NCBI RefSeq assembly: GCF_014200505.1
Contig: NZ_JACHBX010000001.1
Location: 124,001 to 188,000 of the forward strand
Direction of reading: 5' to 3'
DNA from: Massilia aurea
GTDB lineage: Bacteria; Pseudomonadota; Gammaproteobacteria; Burkholderiales; Burkholderiaceae_D
DNA: 64,000 nucleotides
Part shown: piece by piece, positions 8,212-17,162 of the stretch
How the letters are laid out: each line of letters opens with the position of its first letter
Numbering within the stretch: position 1 is the first letter of the stretch
Translations under genes and position numbers: made by a program
The notes under the pieces: generated by a model
What the model saw: only the letters and a program-made list of their open reading frames with translations
Database searches by the model: none
What the model was told of the DNA's origin: nothing

Positions 8212-8593
8212 TGCGGTCCTGGATGCCTTTCCAGCCTTGCCGGATGGTGCTCAGCACGCGGGTTACCTCGTCCACCATGGCCGGATCGAGCTTGATGCCG
8301 GCGCGGTGCAGGTGGTTGGCACAGAATTCATACACACGCGCCAGGTTGGTCACGGTGTCGCCGCCGCCTTCGAAATCGAGCGAGCCGGAAAGACCGTTGA
8401 TGATCTCGAGGCACTTGTCGATGCTGATGGCTTTCTGTTCGTAGCGGCGGGCCACGATATGGGCGCGCGCGCGCGCCAGCTCGTCGAGCAGGCCGTCGGT
8501 GAGCAGCAGCACCAGCTCGACCGGCGAAGCACGGGAGGTCTGGGTGTCGAGGTTGACGGCGTGGTAGCCGTCGTAGGCGTTTTGATAGGACAT
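8204..8593 (-). CDS. fliS: Flagellin export chaperone FliS (LafC-type)
   Basis: FliS binds the flagellin C-terminus and prevents premature polymerisation. The 129-residue protein begins 'MSYQNAYDGYHAVNLDTQTSRASP', continues 'VELVLLLTDGLLDELARARAHI' and 'KCLEIINGLSGSLDFEGGG', all classic FliS landmarks. The start at 8593 is at the conserved MSYQ; the upstream in-frame extension overlaps fliD. Confidence 0.95.
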   Translation of the reverse strand: MSYQNAYDGYHAVNLDTQTSRASPVELVLLLTDGLLDELARARAHIVARRYEQKAISIDKCLEIINGLSGSLDFEGGGDTVTNLARVYEFCANHLHRAGIKLDPAMVDEVTRVLSTIRQGWKGIQDRNG

Positions 8594-8624
8594 GGCGATC
8601 TTGGTTTGTCTGTGTGCGAATGGA

Positions 8625-10013
8625 TCAGTCGTCTTTGCCGAACAGGGCATCGAACAGGGACACGTTCTGGTTCATCACGCCCTGCATCTTCTGCAGTTGC
8701 GTAAATTGCGCCAGATAGCGCTGGTAGGCGGCGTTGAACTGCTGATCGATCAGCGCTTCGCGCTCGGTCAGTGTCGATTGCACGTCCTGGGTCGCGGACT
8801 TACGCTGGGCGATCTGGCCGAACGCCGCGTCGTTCCAGCTCTTGAGATATTTATCGAGTTCACTCGCAATCCCGCTTGGCGCAGCGGCGGCCGTGCTGCC
8901 GATGAGTTTATCGAGGCCATTGGGCGTGAGCGCCAGCTGGGTCGCGAGGCGATCGGGGCGCAGCTCGAGCGTGCCTTCCTTGGTCGCGATGATGCCGAAC
9001 GACGCCAGGCTCGCGCCGCCCGCCGGACGTACCAGGCTCACCAGGCGATCGTGCAGCGCGCGCACGCCGCCATCCGTGGCAAAGGTGCCTGCCGCGCTGC
9101 CGGTGCTGGGGTCGCCCGGGGTGATCAGTTTCGCCAGGCCGTTCTTCAGGGCGTTGTAGGCTGTGATGAATGACTGGACATTGGCCGTGGCCGTGGCAAG
9201 GTTGGCGCTGACCGTCATCGTGACCGGCGCGGCGCCACTGGCATGGGCCTTCACGAACGTCATGGTCACGCCTTCGACGTTGGTGAAGGTGTTGCTGGCC
9301 TGTTCGACTGGCGTACCGGTTTCGGTCCCGACGTTGATGATGGCGTTCTTGGCCTGGCTCAAGGTGCGCATGGCGCCAGGCGCATTGGCAGCGACCAGAT
9401 TATCCGCGTCGGTCAGGTTGCTGGTGTCGAGCGTGATGGCGCTGTCGGCGCCAGTTGCCTTGCTGCTCAGGATCAGCTCCGACGTCGTGCCGGTGGTGAC
9501 CACCGAGGCGGTCATCTTGCCGGCATTGCCCGGTGCGGCATTGATGGCCATCGCCAGTTCGCGCGTGCTCAAGGTGCCATCGCCATTGCTGTCGGCAGTT
9601 TTCAGGTCGATCTTGAAGGCTTCTGTCCCGCCCATCATCACGCCCAGCTGACCGGTCGCCCCGGCGTCGCCCGTCAGACCCGAAAACGCGACCTGGCTCG
9701 GGGTGGCGAGCTGTTTCACGAAGAACGCATAGGTGCCGGACGGCGCATCTGCGCGCGCGGTGCCGGTCCCGATGCTCGTGTCGCTGAAGGCCACGGACTG
9801 CGCATACAGCGTCTTGCCGGTGCCCGTCAGCGAGGCCAGACTGGACTGGAATGCCGAGATCACCGAGCCGAGATCGGTCAGGCCGCGCTCGGTGGCGGTG
9901 GCCTGGCGGGTTTGCGACGCGATCATCTCGCGGCGCGCCGACACGTATTTTTCGGCCAGCGCGGTCGCGGTCGTGACCGGGTCGTAGGTAGGTGCGGTAA
10001 TCACTGATGCCAT
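8625..10013 (-). CDS. fliD: Flagellar filament cap protein FliD (LafB-type)
   Basis: FliD caps the filament and guides flagellin insertion. The 462-residue protein has the helical N-terminus ('TATALAEKYVSARREMIASQTRQ'), a variable beta-rich middle ('GVTMTFVKAHASGAAPVTMTV' resembles the flagellin-IN motif) and the C-terminal coiled coil ('KSATQDVQSTLTEREALIDQQFNAAYQRYLAQFTQLQKM'). Start chosen at MASVITAPTYDP after an AGGAG. About 30 nt separate it from fliJ and fliS. Confidence 0.94.
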   Translation of the reverse strand: MASVITAPTYDPVTTATALAEKYVSARREMIASQTRQATATERGLTDLGSVISAFQSSLASLTGTGKTLYAQSVAFSDTSIGTGTARADAPSGTYAFFVKQLATPSQVAFSGLTGDAGATGQLGVMMGGTEAFKIDLKTADSNGDGTLSTRELAMAINAAPGNAGKMTASVVTTGTTSELILSSKATGADSAITLDTSNLTDADNLVAANAPGAMRTLSQAKNAIINVGTETGTPVEQASNTFTNVEGVTMTFVKAHASGAAPVTMTVSANLATATANVQSFITAYNALKNGLAKLITPGDPSTGSAAGTFATDGGVRALHDRLVSLVRPAGGASLASFGIIATKEGTLELRPDRLATQLALTPNGLDKLIGSTAAAAPSGIASELDKYLKSWNDAAFGQIAQRKSATQDVQSTLTEREALIDQQFNAAYQRYLAQFTQLQKMQGVMNQNVSLFDALFGKDD

Positions 10014-10041
10014 GCTGTTCTCCTGGTGTGCGTTTTGCAGC

Positions 10042-10485
10042 TCATGCCGTCCGTCCCGCCATCCAGGATTGGGTGGCGATATCGTCTTCGCGCTTGCGGG
10101 TAGCGCGCTCATTCTCGGCCGCATGCGCGTCCTGGGTACGGGCCAGTACCTTGCCCAGCAGTTCGCGTCCGACCCAGGCATCCTTCAGGCGGCCCTGCGA
10201 GACTGCCATGTTCGCCTGGTGCAGCGACAGGTCGATCCGGTGGCTGTCGGCCAGCGCCATCACGTCCTGCTTGTAGGCGCCGCAGTTCAGCGCCAGGGCA
10301 GGGTTCATCACCAGCGCACCGGACGCGCCGCTGCCGTGCGTCAGCGCCGTCAGGCGATCCAGGTTGTTCTGGTAGCGCACCCGGGTCGCTTCCTGGCTGG
10401 CCAGGTCGGCCTCCAGCCGTTCGACCTGGGTCGAACGCAGTTGCACCAGGGTGCCCAGGCTGCGGATGGTCGTCGAACGGGTCAT
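10042..10485 (-). CDS. fliJ: Flagellar export stalk protein FliJ
   Basis: FliJ is the coiled-coil stalk in the FliI ATPase ring. The 147-residue product is a long helical hairpin ('LRSTQVERLEADLASQEATRVRYQNNLDRL', 'GKVLARTQDAHAAENERATRKREDD') of family length. The ATG overlaps the fliI stop (ATGA), as expected for the fliH-I-J operon. Confidence 0.85.
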   Translation of the reverse strand: MTRSTTIRSLGTLVQLRSTQVERLEADLASQEATRVRYQNNLDRLTALTHGSGASGALVMNPALALNCGAYKQDVMALADSHRIDLSLHQANMAVSQGRLKDAWVGRELLGKVLARTQDAHAAENERATRKREDDIATQSWMAGRTA

Positions 10486-11822
10486 GCCATGATCGCTTTC
10501 AGGGCGTCGATGCAATTGTCGATGGGCGCGCCTTCGCGCGTGCCCTGGCACAGGAACGTCTCGATATGCGGTTGCAGCGCCACGGCGCGGTCGGTCTCCG
10601 GGTCGGCGCCAGGCACGTACGCGCCCAGCGGGATCAGGTCGCGCACGCGCGCATGGCGCGCCAGGGCTGCCTTGAGCTTGCGGGCGGCCAGCGTGTGCTC
10701 CGGCGTGACCACCTGCGCCATGCAGCGCGAGATCGACTGCGCAATGTCGATCGCCGGGTAGTGGCCGCGCTCGGCCAGTTCGCGCGTGAGCACGATGTGG
10801 CCATCGAGGATCGCGCGCGCCGAGTCGACTACCGGATCCTGCTGGTCGTCGCCTTCGGCCAGCACCGTGTAGATCGCGCTCATGCTGCCTTGCGGGTTCT
10901 CGCCATTGCCGGCCGATTCCACCAGTTGCGGCATGTTCGAAAACACCGACGGCGGATAGCCGCGCGTGGCCGGCGGCTCGCCCAGCGACAGCGCCACTTC
11001 GCGCAGTGCCATCGCGTAGCGGGTCAGTGAATCGCACAGCAGCAGCACGTTCTGGCCGCGATCGCGGAAATGCGCCGCCACCGCATGACACAGCTCGGTT
11101 GCCATGACGCGCATCAACGGGCTGTCGTCGGCCGGTGCAACCACCAGAACGGCGCGCTTCAGGCCTTCGGGCCCGAGCGAGCGCTCGACGAATTCGCGCA
11201 CCTCGCGATTGCGCTCGCCGATCAGGCCAACCACGACCACATCGGCCACGGTCTGGCGCGTGATCAGGCCCAGCAGCACCGATTTGCCGACGCCGGAACC
11301 GGCCATCAGGCCGACGCGCTGGCCCTTGCCAATCGTGAGCATCGCATTGATGGCGCGTACGCCCACGTCAAGCGGTTCGTCCACCGGGGTTTTTTTCAGC
11401 GGATTGACGCGCGGCGGGGCAGGGGCGAGCGGCTGGTCGCCACCCAGGCGGCCCAGGCCGTCGATCGGCTCGCCCAGGCCGTTGACCATGCGGCCCATCC
11501 AGCTCGGGCCGATCATCAGCTCGGCCTTGTCGGTCGCCGGCAGCACGCGCGCGCCGGTGGCCAGGCCAGTCGCCTTCTTGAACGGCATCAGGTACGAGAC
11601 CTTGTCGCGAAAACCGACCACCTGCGCGTCGAGCCACTCGCCATCGACCGTTTCGATGCGGCAGCGCTGGCCCGTGTGCAGGCGGCAGCCGCTCGCTTCC
11701 AGCAGCAGCCCCTGGGCGCCGACCAGGCGTCCGGTGGGCGTGGCGACCGGCACCGCGCCGAGTTCGACGGCGCGCAGCGAGTCGGCCAGCGAATGCGAAA
11801 GCGAAGCGGCCATGCCAGTCAT
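10482..11822 (-). CDS. fliI: Flagellar export ATPase FliI
   Basis: FliI is the F1-beta-like ATPase of the flagellar type III export gate. The 446-residue protein has Walker A GSGVGKS at 175-181, the downstream 'VGLIGERNREVREFVERSLG', Walker B 'NVLLLCDSLTRYAMALREVALSLGEPPATRGYPPSVFS' and 'YTVLAEGDDQQDPVVDSARAILDGHIVL'. The ATG at 11822 overlaps the fliH stop by four bases (ATGA). Confidence 0.97.
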   Translation of the reverse strand: MTGMAASLSHSLADSLRAVELGAVPVATPTGRLVGAQGLLLEASGCRLHTGQRCRIETVDGEWLDAQVVGFRDKVSYLMPFKKATGLATGARVLPATDKAELMIGPSWMGRMVNGLGEPIDGLGRLGGDQPLAPAPPRVNPLKKTPVDEPLDVGVRAINAMLTIGKGQRVGLMAGSGVGKSVLLGLITRQTVADVVVVGLIGERNREVREFVERSLGPEGLKRAVLVVAPADDSPLMRVMATELCHAVAAHFRDRGQNVLLLCDSLTRYAMALREVALSLGEPPATRGYPPSVFSNMPQLVESAGNGENPQGSMSAIYTVLAEGDDQQDPVVDSARAILDGHIVLTRELAERGHYPAIDIAQSISRCMAQVVTPEHTLAARKLKAALARHARVRDLIPLGAYVPGADPETDRAVALQPHIETFLCQGTREGAPIDNCIDALKAIMA

Positions 11823-12505
11823 GCCCGTTCCCCTTCGCCCAGCAGCTGGTTCTGGACCTGTTCCATCACGGCCGCCAGGCGCCCCTGGCAACCGGCATCG
11901 ACTTCATGGTCGCCTGAACGTACGCGGCATTCGCCGGCGTCGAGCGCCGGGTCGGGCAGGATCGTCCACTTCTTGGCGCGCTTCGGATCGAGCTCCAGTA
12001 CCCGGCGCAGTTCTTCCGGATTCATGAACACTTCGACCTGGTCGCGCGACGGCGGCATCACGGCCAGCGCTTCCTCGACCAGCGAGAGCAGCTGCACCGG
12101 CTGCAGCGCCAGCTCGGCGCGGATCACCTGGCGCGCGATCTTGCCCACCAGGTCGACCACTTCGGTGCGCTGCGCGGCGCGCAGGTCGGTCTTGAGTTTC
12201 TTGAGACTCTTGAGCATCGCGTCGACCGGCTTGGCCAGTTGTTCGAAGCTCTCGAGCGCCATCGTCCGGCCTTCGTCGATGCCCCGTTCGAGGCCTTCGA
12301 TCTTGCCCTGGGCAATGCCGTCGGCGCGGCCCTGGTCCAGGCCGACCTCATACCCTTCACGCTGGCCCTGGCGATAGCCGTCGGCCAGCGCGCTTTGCCA
12401 CTCGTCGGCGGCATTGCCACCGGCCGCGCCGGCGGACGCGCCGGCAGGGCGCGCCGCGCTGAACTGGTGCAGCGGCGGGAAGTGGTAAGTGCGAAACGGT
12501 TTCAT
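11819..12505 (-). CDS. fliH: Flagellar export ATPase regulator FliH
   Basis: FliH dimers link FliI to the C ring and regulate its ATPase. The 228-residue product has the GxxxG-repeat region typical of FliH ('DGYRQGQREGYEVGLDQGRADGIAQGKIEGLERGIDEG') and the V-type-ATPase-E-like C-terminal domain ('IARQVIRAELALQPVQLLSLVEEALAVM', 'LDAGECRVRSGDHEVDAGCQGRL'). Start overlaps the fliG stop (ATGA). Confidence 0.94.
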   Translation of the reverse strand: MKPFRTYHFPPLHQFSAARPAGASAGAAGGNAADEWQSALADGYRQGQREGYEVGLDQGRADGIAQGKIEGLERGIDEGRTMALESFEQLAKPVDAMLKSLKKLKTDLRAAQRTEVVDLVGKIARQVIRAELALQPVQLLSLVEEALAVMPPSRDQVEVFMNPEELRRVLELDPKRAKKWTILPDPALDAGECRVRSGDHEVDAGCQGRLAAVMEQVQNQLLGEGERA

Positions 12506-13530
12506 TCGGCGGTCGCTTCGGCAAACAGCTGGATGTCGATCTCTCCAGCGTCGGCCAGCTCCTTGACCGTGGTCATGATTTCGCGGCGGGTCTGCTCGAT
12601 GCGCGACATCGGCACCGGGCCCGAGCGGCGCATCAGGTCTTCGAAGCTTTGCGCCTGGCGGCGCGGCATCGCGGCCAGGATGGCGTCGCGTAGCGGCGCT
12701 TCGGCGCCCTTCAGGGCAATCGCCCATTGCTCCAGCGGCACATCGTCGAGCAGGCGTGAAATCACCTGTTCGGTCTGGCGCGACAGGATGAAGAAATCGT
12801 ACATCGACATCTCGATCTGCGAGACGACCTCGGGATCGTGGGCGCGCAGCAGTTCGACCATGCCGGCGCGGTTGTCCTGCAGGCGGTTGAGGATGTCGGC
12901 AACCTGGCGCACGCCTTCGACGCTGGCGCTTTGCGTGTCGAATGCGGCCAGGCAGCGGCCCACCAGCTCTTCGAGCTCGTGCAGCACGTCGCGGTTGATC
13001 TCGTCCAGGCGCGCCATATTCAGCAACACCAGTTCACGGCCTTCCAGCGGCAGCGCTTCGAGGATCTGCGACGCCAGCGCAGGCGGCAGGAAGGCCAGGA
13101 ACACGGCCTGCATCTGGACGTGCTCGCTCGAGACGAATTCGGCCAGCCACTTTGGCGAGGCGTACTGCAGGCGCGCCATCTTCGGGCGGATCGCATCACC
13201 ATAGATCGAGTTGAGCACGCTGTTGGCGATGTCGCTGCCCAGCGCCAGATCCAGCGAACGCTTCAGATAGCTGCGCGAGGCGCCGTGCAGGCCGCTTTGC
13301 TGGCGGTAGTCGTCGAAGAACGTCTGCAGCGCCGATTTGACGGTGTCGACCTTGATGCCGCTCATGCGCGACATGACTTGGGTCAGCTCCATCAATTCGT
13401 CGCGCTCGAGGCAACGCAGCACGGCCGCAGCCTGCTCTTCGCCGATCGACAGCAGCACGATGGCCGCCTGTTCGACCGGGCTCAGGCCGGCCTCGAGGTC
13501 GCTGTCTTCGATGTTATTCAGTTCGGCCAT
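12502..13530 (-). CDS. fliG: Flagellar motor switch protein FliG
   Basis: FliG is the rotor component that touches MotA. The 342-residue product has the N-terminal FliF-binding domain ('LSPVEQAAIVLLSIGEEQAAAVL'), the middle EHPQR-like region (altered here: 'SSEHVQMQAVFLAFLPPALASQIL') and the C-terminal torque helix area ('QWAIALKGAEAPLRDAILAAMPRRQAQSFEDLMRRSGPVPMSRIEQTRREI'). Chosen start MAELNN overlaps the end of fliF by 17 nt; the EHPQ/PQT motif degeneration fits a secondary system. Confidence 0.95.
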   Translation of the reverse strand: MAELNNIEDSDLEAGLSPVEQAAIVLLSIGEEQAAAVLRCLERDELMELTQVMSRMSGIKVDTVKSALQTFFDDYRQQSGLHGASRSYLKRSLDLALGSDIANSVLNSIYGDAIRPKMARLQYASPKWLAEFVSSEHVQMQAVFLAFLPPALASQILEALPLEGRELVLLNMARLDEINRDVLHELEELVGRCLAAFDTQSASVEGVRQVADILNRLQDNRAGMVELLRAHDPEVVSQIEMSMYDFFILSRQTEQVISRLLDDVPLEQWAIALKGAEAPLRDAILAAMPRRQAQSFEDLMRRSGPVPMSRIEQTRREIMTTVKELADAGEIDIQLFAEATAE

Positions 13531-15196
13531 GTTTTTTCTGTACCCATTGTTTGACGACTTCAGCAACGCGCTCCGGCTCCTTGGCCGCCAGCACTCTCAG
13601 GTGATCGACCATGACGTCGACCGGCGAGCCGGACGGCGGCAAGTCGTAGTTCTCGAGCAGGGGAATGACGGCGCCCGGGCTGCCCTGCGCGGGCGCTTCG
13701 AGCGCCGTGACACCGGCGGGCAGTGCGGTGAGCGCGGCCGCGGTGGCGCCCGGCAAGGCCGGGGTGGCCGGGATGGCTGGCGTGGCCGGCGACGGCGCCA
13801 TTCGCGCGGTGGCCGCGCGCAGCAGCGGCCGGGCCAGCAGGAAGTACGCCAGCAGCGCACCGACGGCCCACAAGACCCAGCTCGCCATGTCGACGATATT
13901 GTCGCGTTGCTGCCACCAGGCCTGTTCCACCGGCGCAGCCGGGAACTTCATGGCCGACACGGCCAGCACATCGCCCCGTGCGGCGTCGATGCCCAGGCCA
14001 CCGGCCAGGATCTTCTCGATATTCGTCAGTTCGGCCGGTGTCCAGGCCTTGCCATCGGCAGCGCTGGTCGCGTTGAGTACCACGGCCACCGACAGTTTTT
14101 TCAGGCGGCCCCGCTCGCGCTTGATCTGCGTGATCGCGCGGTCATACGCGTACTGGCGGGTGGTGGCATTCTTGCGCGCGCTGCCATCGTCGGCTTTTTC
14201 GGCCGGCGGGGCGCCCGCTCCTTCGGCGGCGGCCGGCGCCGGCGGCCGGTTCGACAGCGTGCCAGGCACGCCCATCGCCATGCGGCTTTTTTCCATCTCT
14301 TCGCGCATGGCTTCGCTGGTGACCTTTGGCGCTTCGCCGTATTTTTCCTGGGTTTCTTCGATGCGGTCGTTGTCCACGGCGGCAGTCACGCTGACCTTGT
14401 AGTTGGCCACGCCAAGGATCGGCGCGAGCAGGTCGTTGACGTTGGAGCGCACCTCGTCGGCGTGGCGTTTTGCGGCCGTGTCGCCCTGCGCAGCGCCATC
14501 GAAGCCGTCGGCCAGGTCGATGCGCGAGGACAGGTAGTTACCGGCCTGGTCGACCAGCGAGACGCGCTGGGGCGACAGGCCTGCCACGCTGCCCGAGACC
14601 ATGTTGACGATGGCGGCGATCTGTTCGTTGCCCAGGCTGCGGCCCGGCTTGACGGCGACGACGACCGACGCCGAGTTGCCGTCGGCATTGCCCGTCACGA
14701 ACGAGCTGGTCTTCGCGATGGCCAGGTGCACGCGGGCACTGGCGATCGAATCCATCGTCAGGATGCTTTGCGCCAGCTCGCCTTCGAGGCCGCGCCGGAA
14801 ACGCACGTCCTGCACGAACTGCGACACGCCAAGCGGGTCGTTGCGGTCCATCAGTTCGAGGCCGGCCGGCAGCTGGGCGGTCACGCCCTTGGCCGCGAGC
14901 AGCATGCGCACCTTGCCCAGTTGCGACGACGGCACCAGCACCTGGCCACTGTCCGGATGGACGCGGTAGGGAATCTGTTCGGCTTCGAGCACCGTCATCA
15001 TGTCGGCGGCGACGACTTTCTCGCGCGCGCCAAAGACCGGCTTGTAGCTCGATTGATCCTGCCACATGAACATCATGACGGCAGCGGTGACCGCCACGGC
15101 CAGGCCCAGCATCAGCGGCAGGTTGTTGCGCAGCAGCGGTGGCAGCGCGGGCAGCGCGAACTTGCCGCTGAAGGGAGACTTGAGGGAGGAGAGCAC
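13514..15196 (-). CDS. fliF: Flagellar MS-ring protein FliF
   Basis: FliF forms the MS ring in the inner membrane. The 560-residue protein has an N-terminal TM (LPLMLGLAVAVTAAVMMFMW), ring-building motifs ('VLVPSSQLGKVRMLLAAKG', 'VRFRRGLEGELAQSILTMDSIASARVHLAI', 'SVVVAVKPGRSLGNEQIAAIVNMVSGSVAGLSPQRVSLVD'), a second TM near 440-460 and a short cytoplasmic FliG-binding tail. Start codon is GTG. Confidence 0.96.
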   Translation of the reverse strand: MLSSLKSPFSGKFALPALPPLLRNNLPLMLGLAVAVTAAVMMFMWQDQSSYKPVFGAREKVVAADMMTVLEAEQIPYRVHPDSGQVLVPSSQLGKVRMLLAAKGVTAQLPAGLELMDRNDPLGVSQFVQDVRFRRGLEGELAQSILTMDSIASARVHLAIAKTSSFVTGNADGNSASVVVAVKPGRSLGNEQIAAIVNMVSGSVAGLSPQRVSLVDQAGNYLSSRIDLADGFDGAAQGDTAAKRHADEVRSNVNDLLAPILGVANYKVSVTAAVDNDRIEETQEKYGEAPKVTSEAMREEMEKSRMAMGVPGTLSNRPPAPAAAEGAGAPPAEKADDGSARKNATTRQYAYDRAITQIKRERGRLKKLSVAVVLNATSAADGKAWTPAELTNIEKILAGGLGIDAARGDVLAVSAMKFPAAPVEQAWWQQRDNIVDMASWVLWAVGALLAYFLLARPLLRAATARMAPSPATPAIPATPALPGATAAALTALPAGVTALEAPAQGSPGAVIPLLENYDLPPSGSPVDVMVDHLRVLAAKEPERVAEVVKQWVQKKHGRTE

Positions 15197-15219
15197 GTGA
15201 GCGTCGCTTGTCAGATGAA

Positions 15220-15570
15220 TCAGATCGGGAGCTTGAGCAGTTCGTCGACTGCGCCCATGACCTTGTTGCGTACTTGCATCAGCATCGAGAATGAGAGGCT
15301 GGCTTCCTGGCTGGCCAGCATGGCGCCGACCAGATCATCGCTCTTGCCGGTTTCAACCGCCGTAACGCGGGCACTGGCGGCCTGGTCCTGGGCGTCGACG
15401 CCGGCGATGGCGCTCTGCATCGCCTGGGTAAATGAAAACGCACCGGCGCCGCCCGTTGGCGCGCCGAGTTCGGCAAACGACGCGGCAGCCGGTGCGATGG
15501 CCAGGCGATTCGCATCGTTGTTCAGTTGCGACAGATCAGCCCGGATCAGGCCAGCGAGTTCGGTTGCCAT
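15220..15570 (-). CDS. fliE: Flagellar MS-ring/rod junction protein FliE
   Basis: FliE joins the MS ring to the rod. The 116-residue product carries the FliE C-terminal motif 'DDLVGAMLASQEASLSFSMLMQVRNKVMGAVDELLKLPI'. It heads the fliE-F-G-H-I-J line, has AAGGAA 7-8 nt upstream of its ATG, and a sigma-28-like box 29 bp further upstream (15599-15626). Confidence 0.94.
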   Translation of the reverse strand: MATELAGLIRADLSQLNNDANRLAIAPAAASFAELGAPTGGAGAFSFTQAMQSAIAGVDAQDQAASARVTAVETGKSDDLVGAMLASQEASLSFSMLMQVRNKVMGAVDELLKLPI

Positions 15571-15885
15571 CGTGGTTTCCTTGAAAGATTAACGTTGTTC
15601 ATCGGCCACAAAATTCAGCAAATTTACGGTAATTTCCGGTTTGTAATTGTTAAATACCGTTCTAAAAACCGGGCTTGATGTAAGCACAACTTCATGCGTC
15701 ACCTATGGCAATCAAGCTTGAAGCCCCTATGAAAGGGCTGGGATGCTGCGATGCAATGACCCAATATTACCGTAGGGCAAATGATAAATCAAAGCGATAT
15801 GTCAAAGTTGCGGCGGTAAAACTCGCTGTATAATTATTGCTGCCGGGAATCAAATCAATGTGACATTAACTTTCGATAAAGACAG
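15571..15885. promoter_or_regulatory. Divergent control region between fliE and fliM
   Basis: A 315-bp, visibly AT-richer gap separating the two main flagellar operons. Besides the sigma-28-like box for fliE, the plus strand shows TATAAT at 15829-15834 with TTGCGG at 15808-15813 (15-bp spacing), a candidate housekeeping promoter for fliM. No convincing sigma-54 site (GG-N10-GC with TTGC) was found. Confidence 0.4.
15599..15626 (-). promoter_or_regulatory. Candidate sigma-28 (FliA) promoter for fliE operon
   Basis: On the minus strand TAAATTTG, 12 nt, GCCGATGA. This resembles the FliA consensus (TAAAGTTT-N11-GCCGATAA) with two changes and one extra spacer base, and it sits 29 bp before the fliE ATG. 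Read from sequence; activity is inferred. Confidence 0.5.
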
Positions 15886-16806
15886 ATGCCAATCAATCAA
15901 CTCGACCGACGGCGCGACCACCAGGTGCTCGATCCGTGCCTGCTGGGCCGACCGGTGCATTTGCTGCCGGCCTTTGCTGCGGGGCTGGCCGAGGCGATTG
16001 GTGCCGAAATGGCATCGCCTGGCGGGCGCCGCCACTGGGGTGCTTACCGTCTCGAACACCTCGCGTTCGAACGGGCTCCGGAGCAGCCAGGACTGCGCTG
16101 GCTTGGGGTCAGCGGACCGTATGGCGTAGCAGCGATTGCCTTTGAACGAAACCTGCTTCTTGGGTTGCTGGAAGGGCGTTATGCAAGCCGGCAACCGACG
16201 ACTTCTGCTGCGGTGCAGCAAAGCCCGGCGCTGGAGCGCGTCACGGCAACCGAAGAGCGTCTGGGCGTCACATTGGCCCAGCAACTGGCCAGCCAGCTCG
16301 ATGCCCGGGTCGCCGATGGCCTGGCCCGGCTCGACGGCGCTCCCGCACCCGTCAAGGCTGGCGCCGGCGCCGCGATCGTGCCGGCGGGCGCACCGGGCAA
16401 GACCGGATGGGTACTGCGCGCCGTGCTGCGCGCCCAATACGGCCGGCGCGATACCGATGAGCCGACTCAGGCTGCGCCGGAAGGGCAGATCTGGATTGGC
16501 CTCGACCACGCCCTGATGGCCTGCGTACTGCAGGGCATCAAGGCCGACCGCGGCGCCGTGCGTACGGCGGGCGGGGCGCGCATGCCGGGCGAGCCGTTGG
16601 CCACGCGCCTTGAAGTCAAGCTCGACGGCTGCCTGGTGAGCAAGGAGATCACGCTCGCCACGCTGTTCGGTCTGCAGGTCGGCGATGTGATCCCCGTGGC
16701 GCTCGGTCGCGCCGATGTCGTGCTGGACAACTCCCGCCTGTTCACCGCCGCGGTGGCCGAGCACAAGGGCAAGCTGTGTTTAACCTCATTTGAAGATGCC
16801 GAATAA
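15886..16806 (+). CDS. fliM: Flagellar motor switch protein FliM, lateral type lacking CheY-binding N-terminus
   Basis: FliM is the middle C-ring protein. The 306-residue product has the divergent FliM middle domain and a C-terminal SpoA/FliN-like domain ('TRLEVKLDGCLVSKEITLATLFGLQVGDVIPVALGRADVVLDNSRLFTAAVAEHKGKLCLTSF'). Its N-terminus (MPINQLDRRRDHQVLDPCLL) lacks the LSQxEIDALL peptide that phospho-CheY binds in polar FliM, and the middle-domain GGXG motif is not evident. Translation is linked to fliN (one-base stop/start overlap). Confidence 0.88.
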   Translation: MPINQLDRRRDHQVLDPCLLGRPVHLLPAFAAGLAEAIGAEMASPGGRRHWGAYRLEHLAFERAPEQPGLRWLGVSGPYGVAAIAFERNLLLGLLEGRYASRQPTTSAAVQQSPALERVTATEERLGVTLAQQLASQLDARVADGLARLDGAPAPVKAGAGAAIVPAGAPGKTGWVLRAVLRAQYGRRDTDEPTQAAPEGQIWIGLDHALMACVLQGIKADRGAVRTAGGARMPGEPLATRLEVKLDGCLVSKEITLATLFGLQVGDVIPVALGRADVVLDNSRLFTAAVAEHKGKLCLTSFEDAE

Positions 16807-17162
16807 TGGACATGAATCTCAACGAGCAACTGGGTGGTGACGTCATCATTGACGACCTGGACAGCGAAGATGCGTTGCAAGCCGCCGCCGGGCGCACTGG
16901 TGCGCGCCAGCTGCCGCAGATGATGCGCCGCATCCCCGTCACGCTGACCCTTGAAGTCGGTTCCGTGCGCATCTCGCTGCAAGAGCTGATGGACATCGGG
17001 CCATCGTCGGTACTGCCCCTCGATTCGCTGGCCGGCGAGCCGCTGGTTATCAAGGTCAACGGTACCCCGATCGGCCGCGCCGAAGTCGTGGTCGCGGGCG
17101 AGCAGTACGGTCTGAAGGTGATCGATCTCGAAGGCCTGAACCTGGACATTCTCGCGCCATGA
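16806..17162 (+). CDS. fliN: Flagellar motor switch protein FliN
   Basis: FliN forms the base of the C ring and docks FliH. The 118-residue product has the full SpoA domain ('MMRRIPVTLTLEVGSVRISLQELMDIGPSSVLPLDSLAGEPLVIKVNGTPIGRAEVVV'), with normal length. Its stop codon overlaps the fliP start as ATGA, leaving no room for fliO. Confidence 0.95.
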   Translation: MDMNLNEQLGGDVIIDDLDSEDALQAAAGRTGARQLPQMMRRIPVTLTLEVGSVRISLQELMDIGPSSVLPLDSLAGEPLVIKVNGTPIGRAEVVVAGEQYGLKVIDLEGLNLDILAP

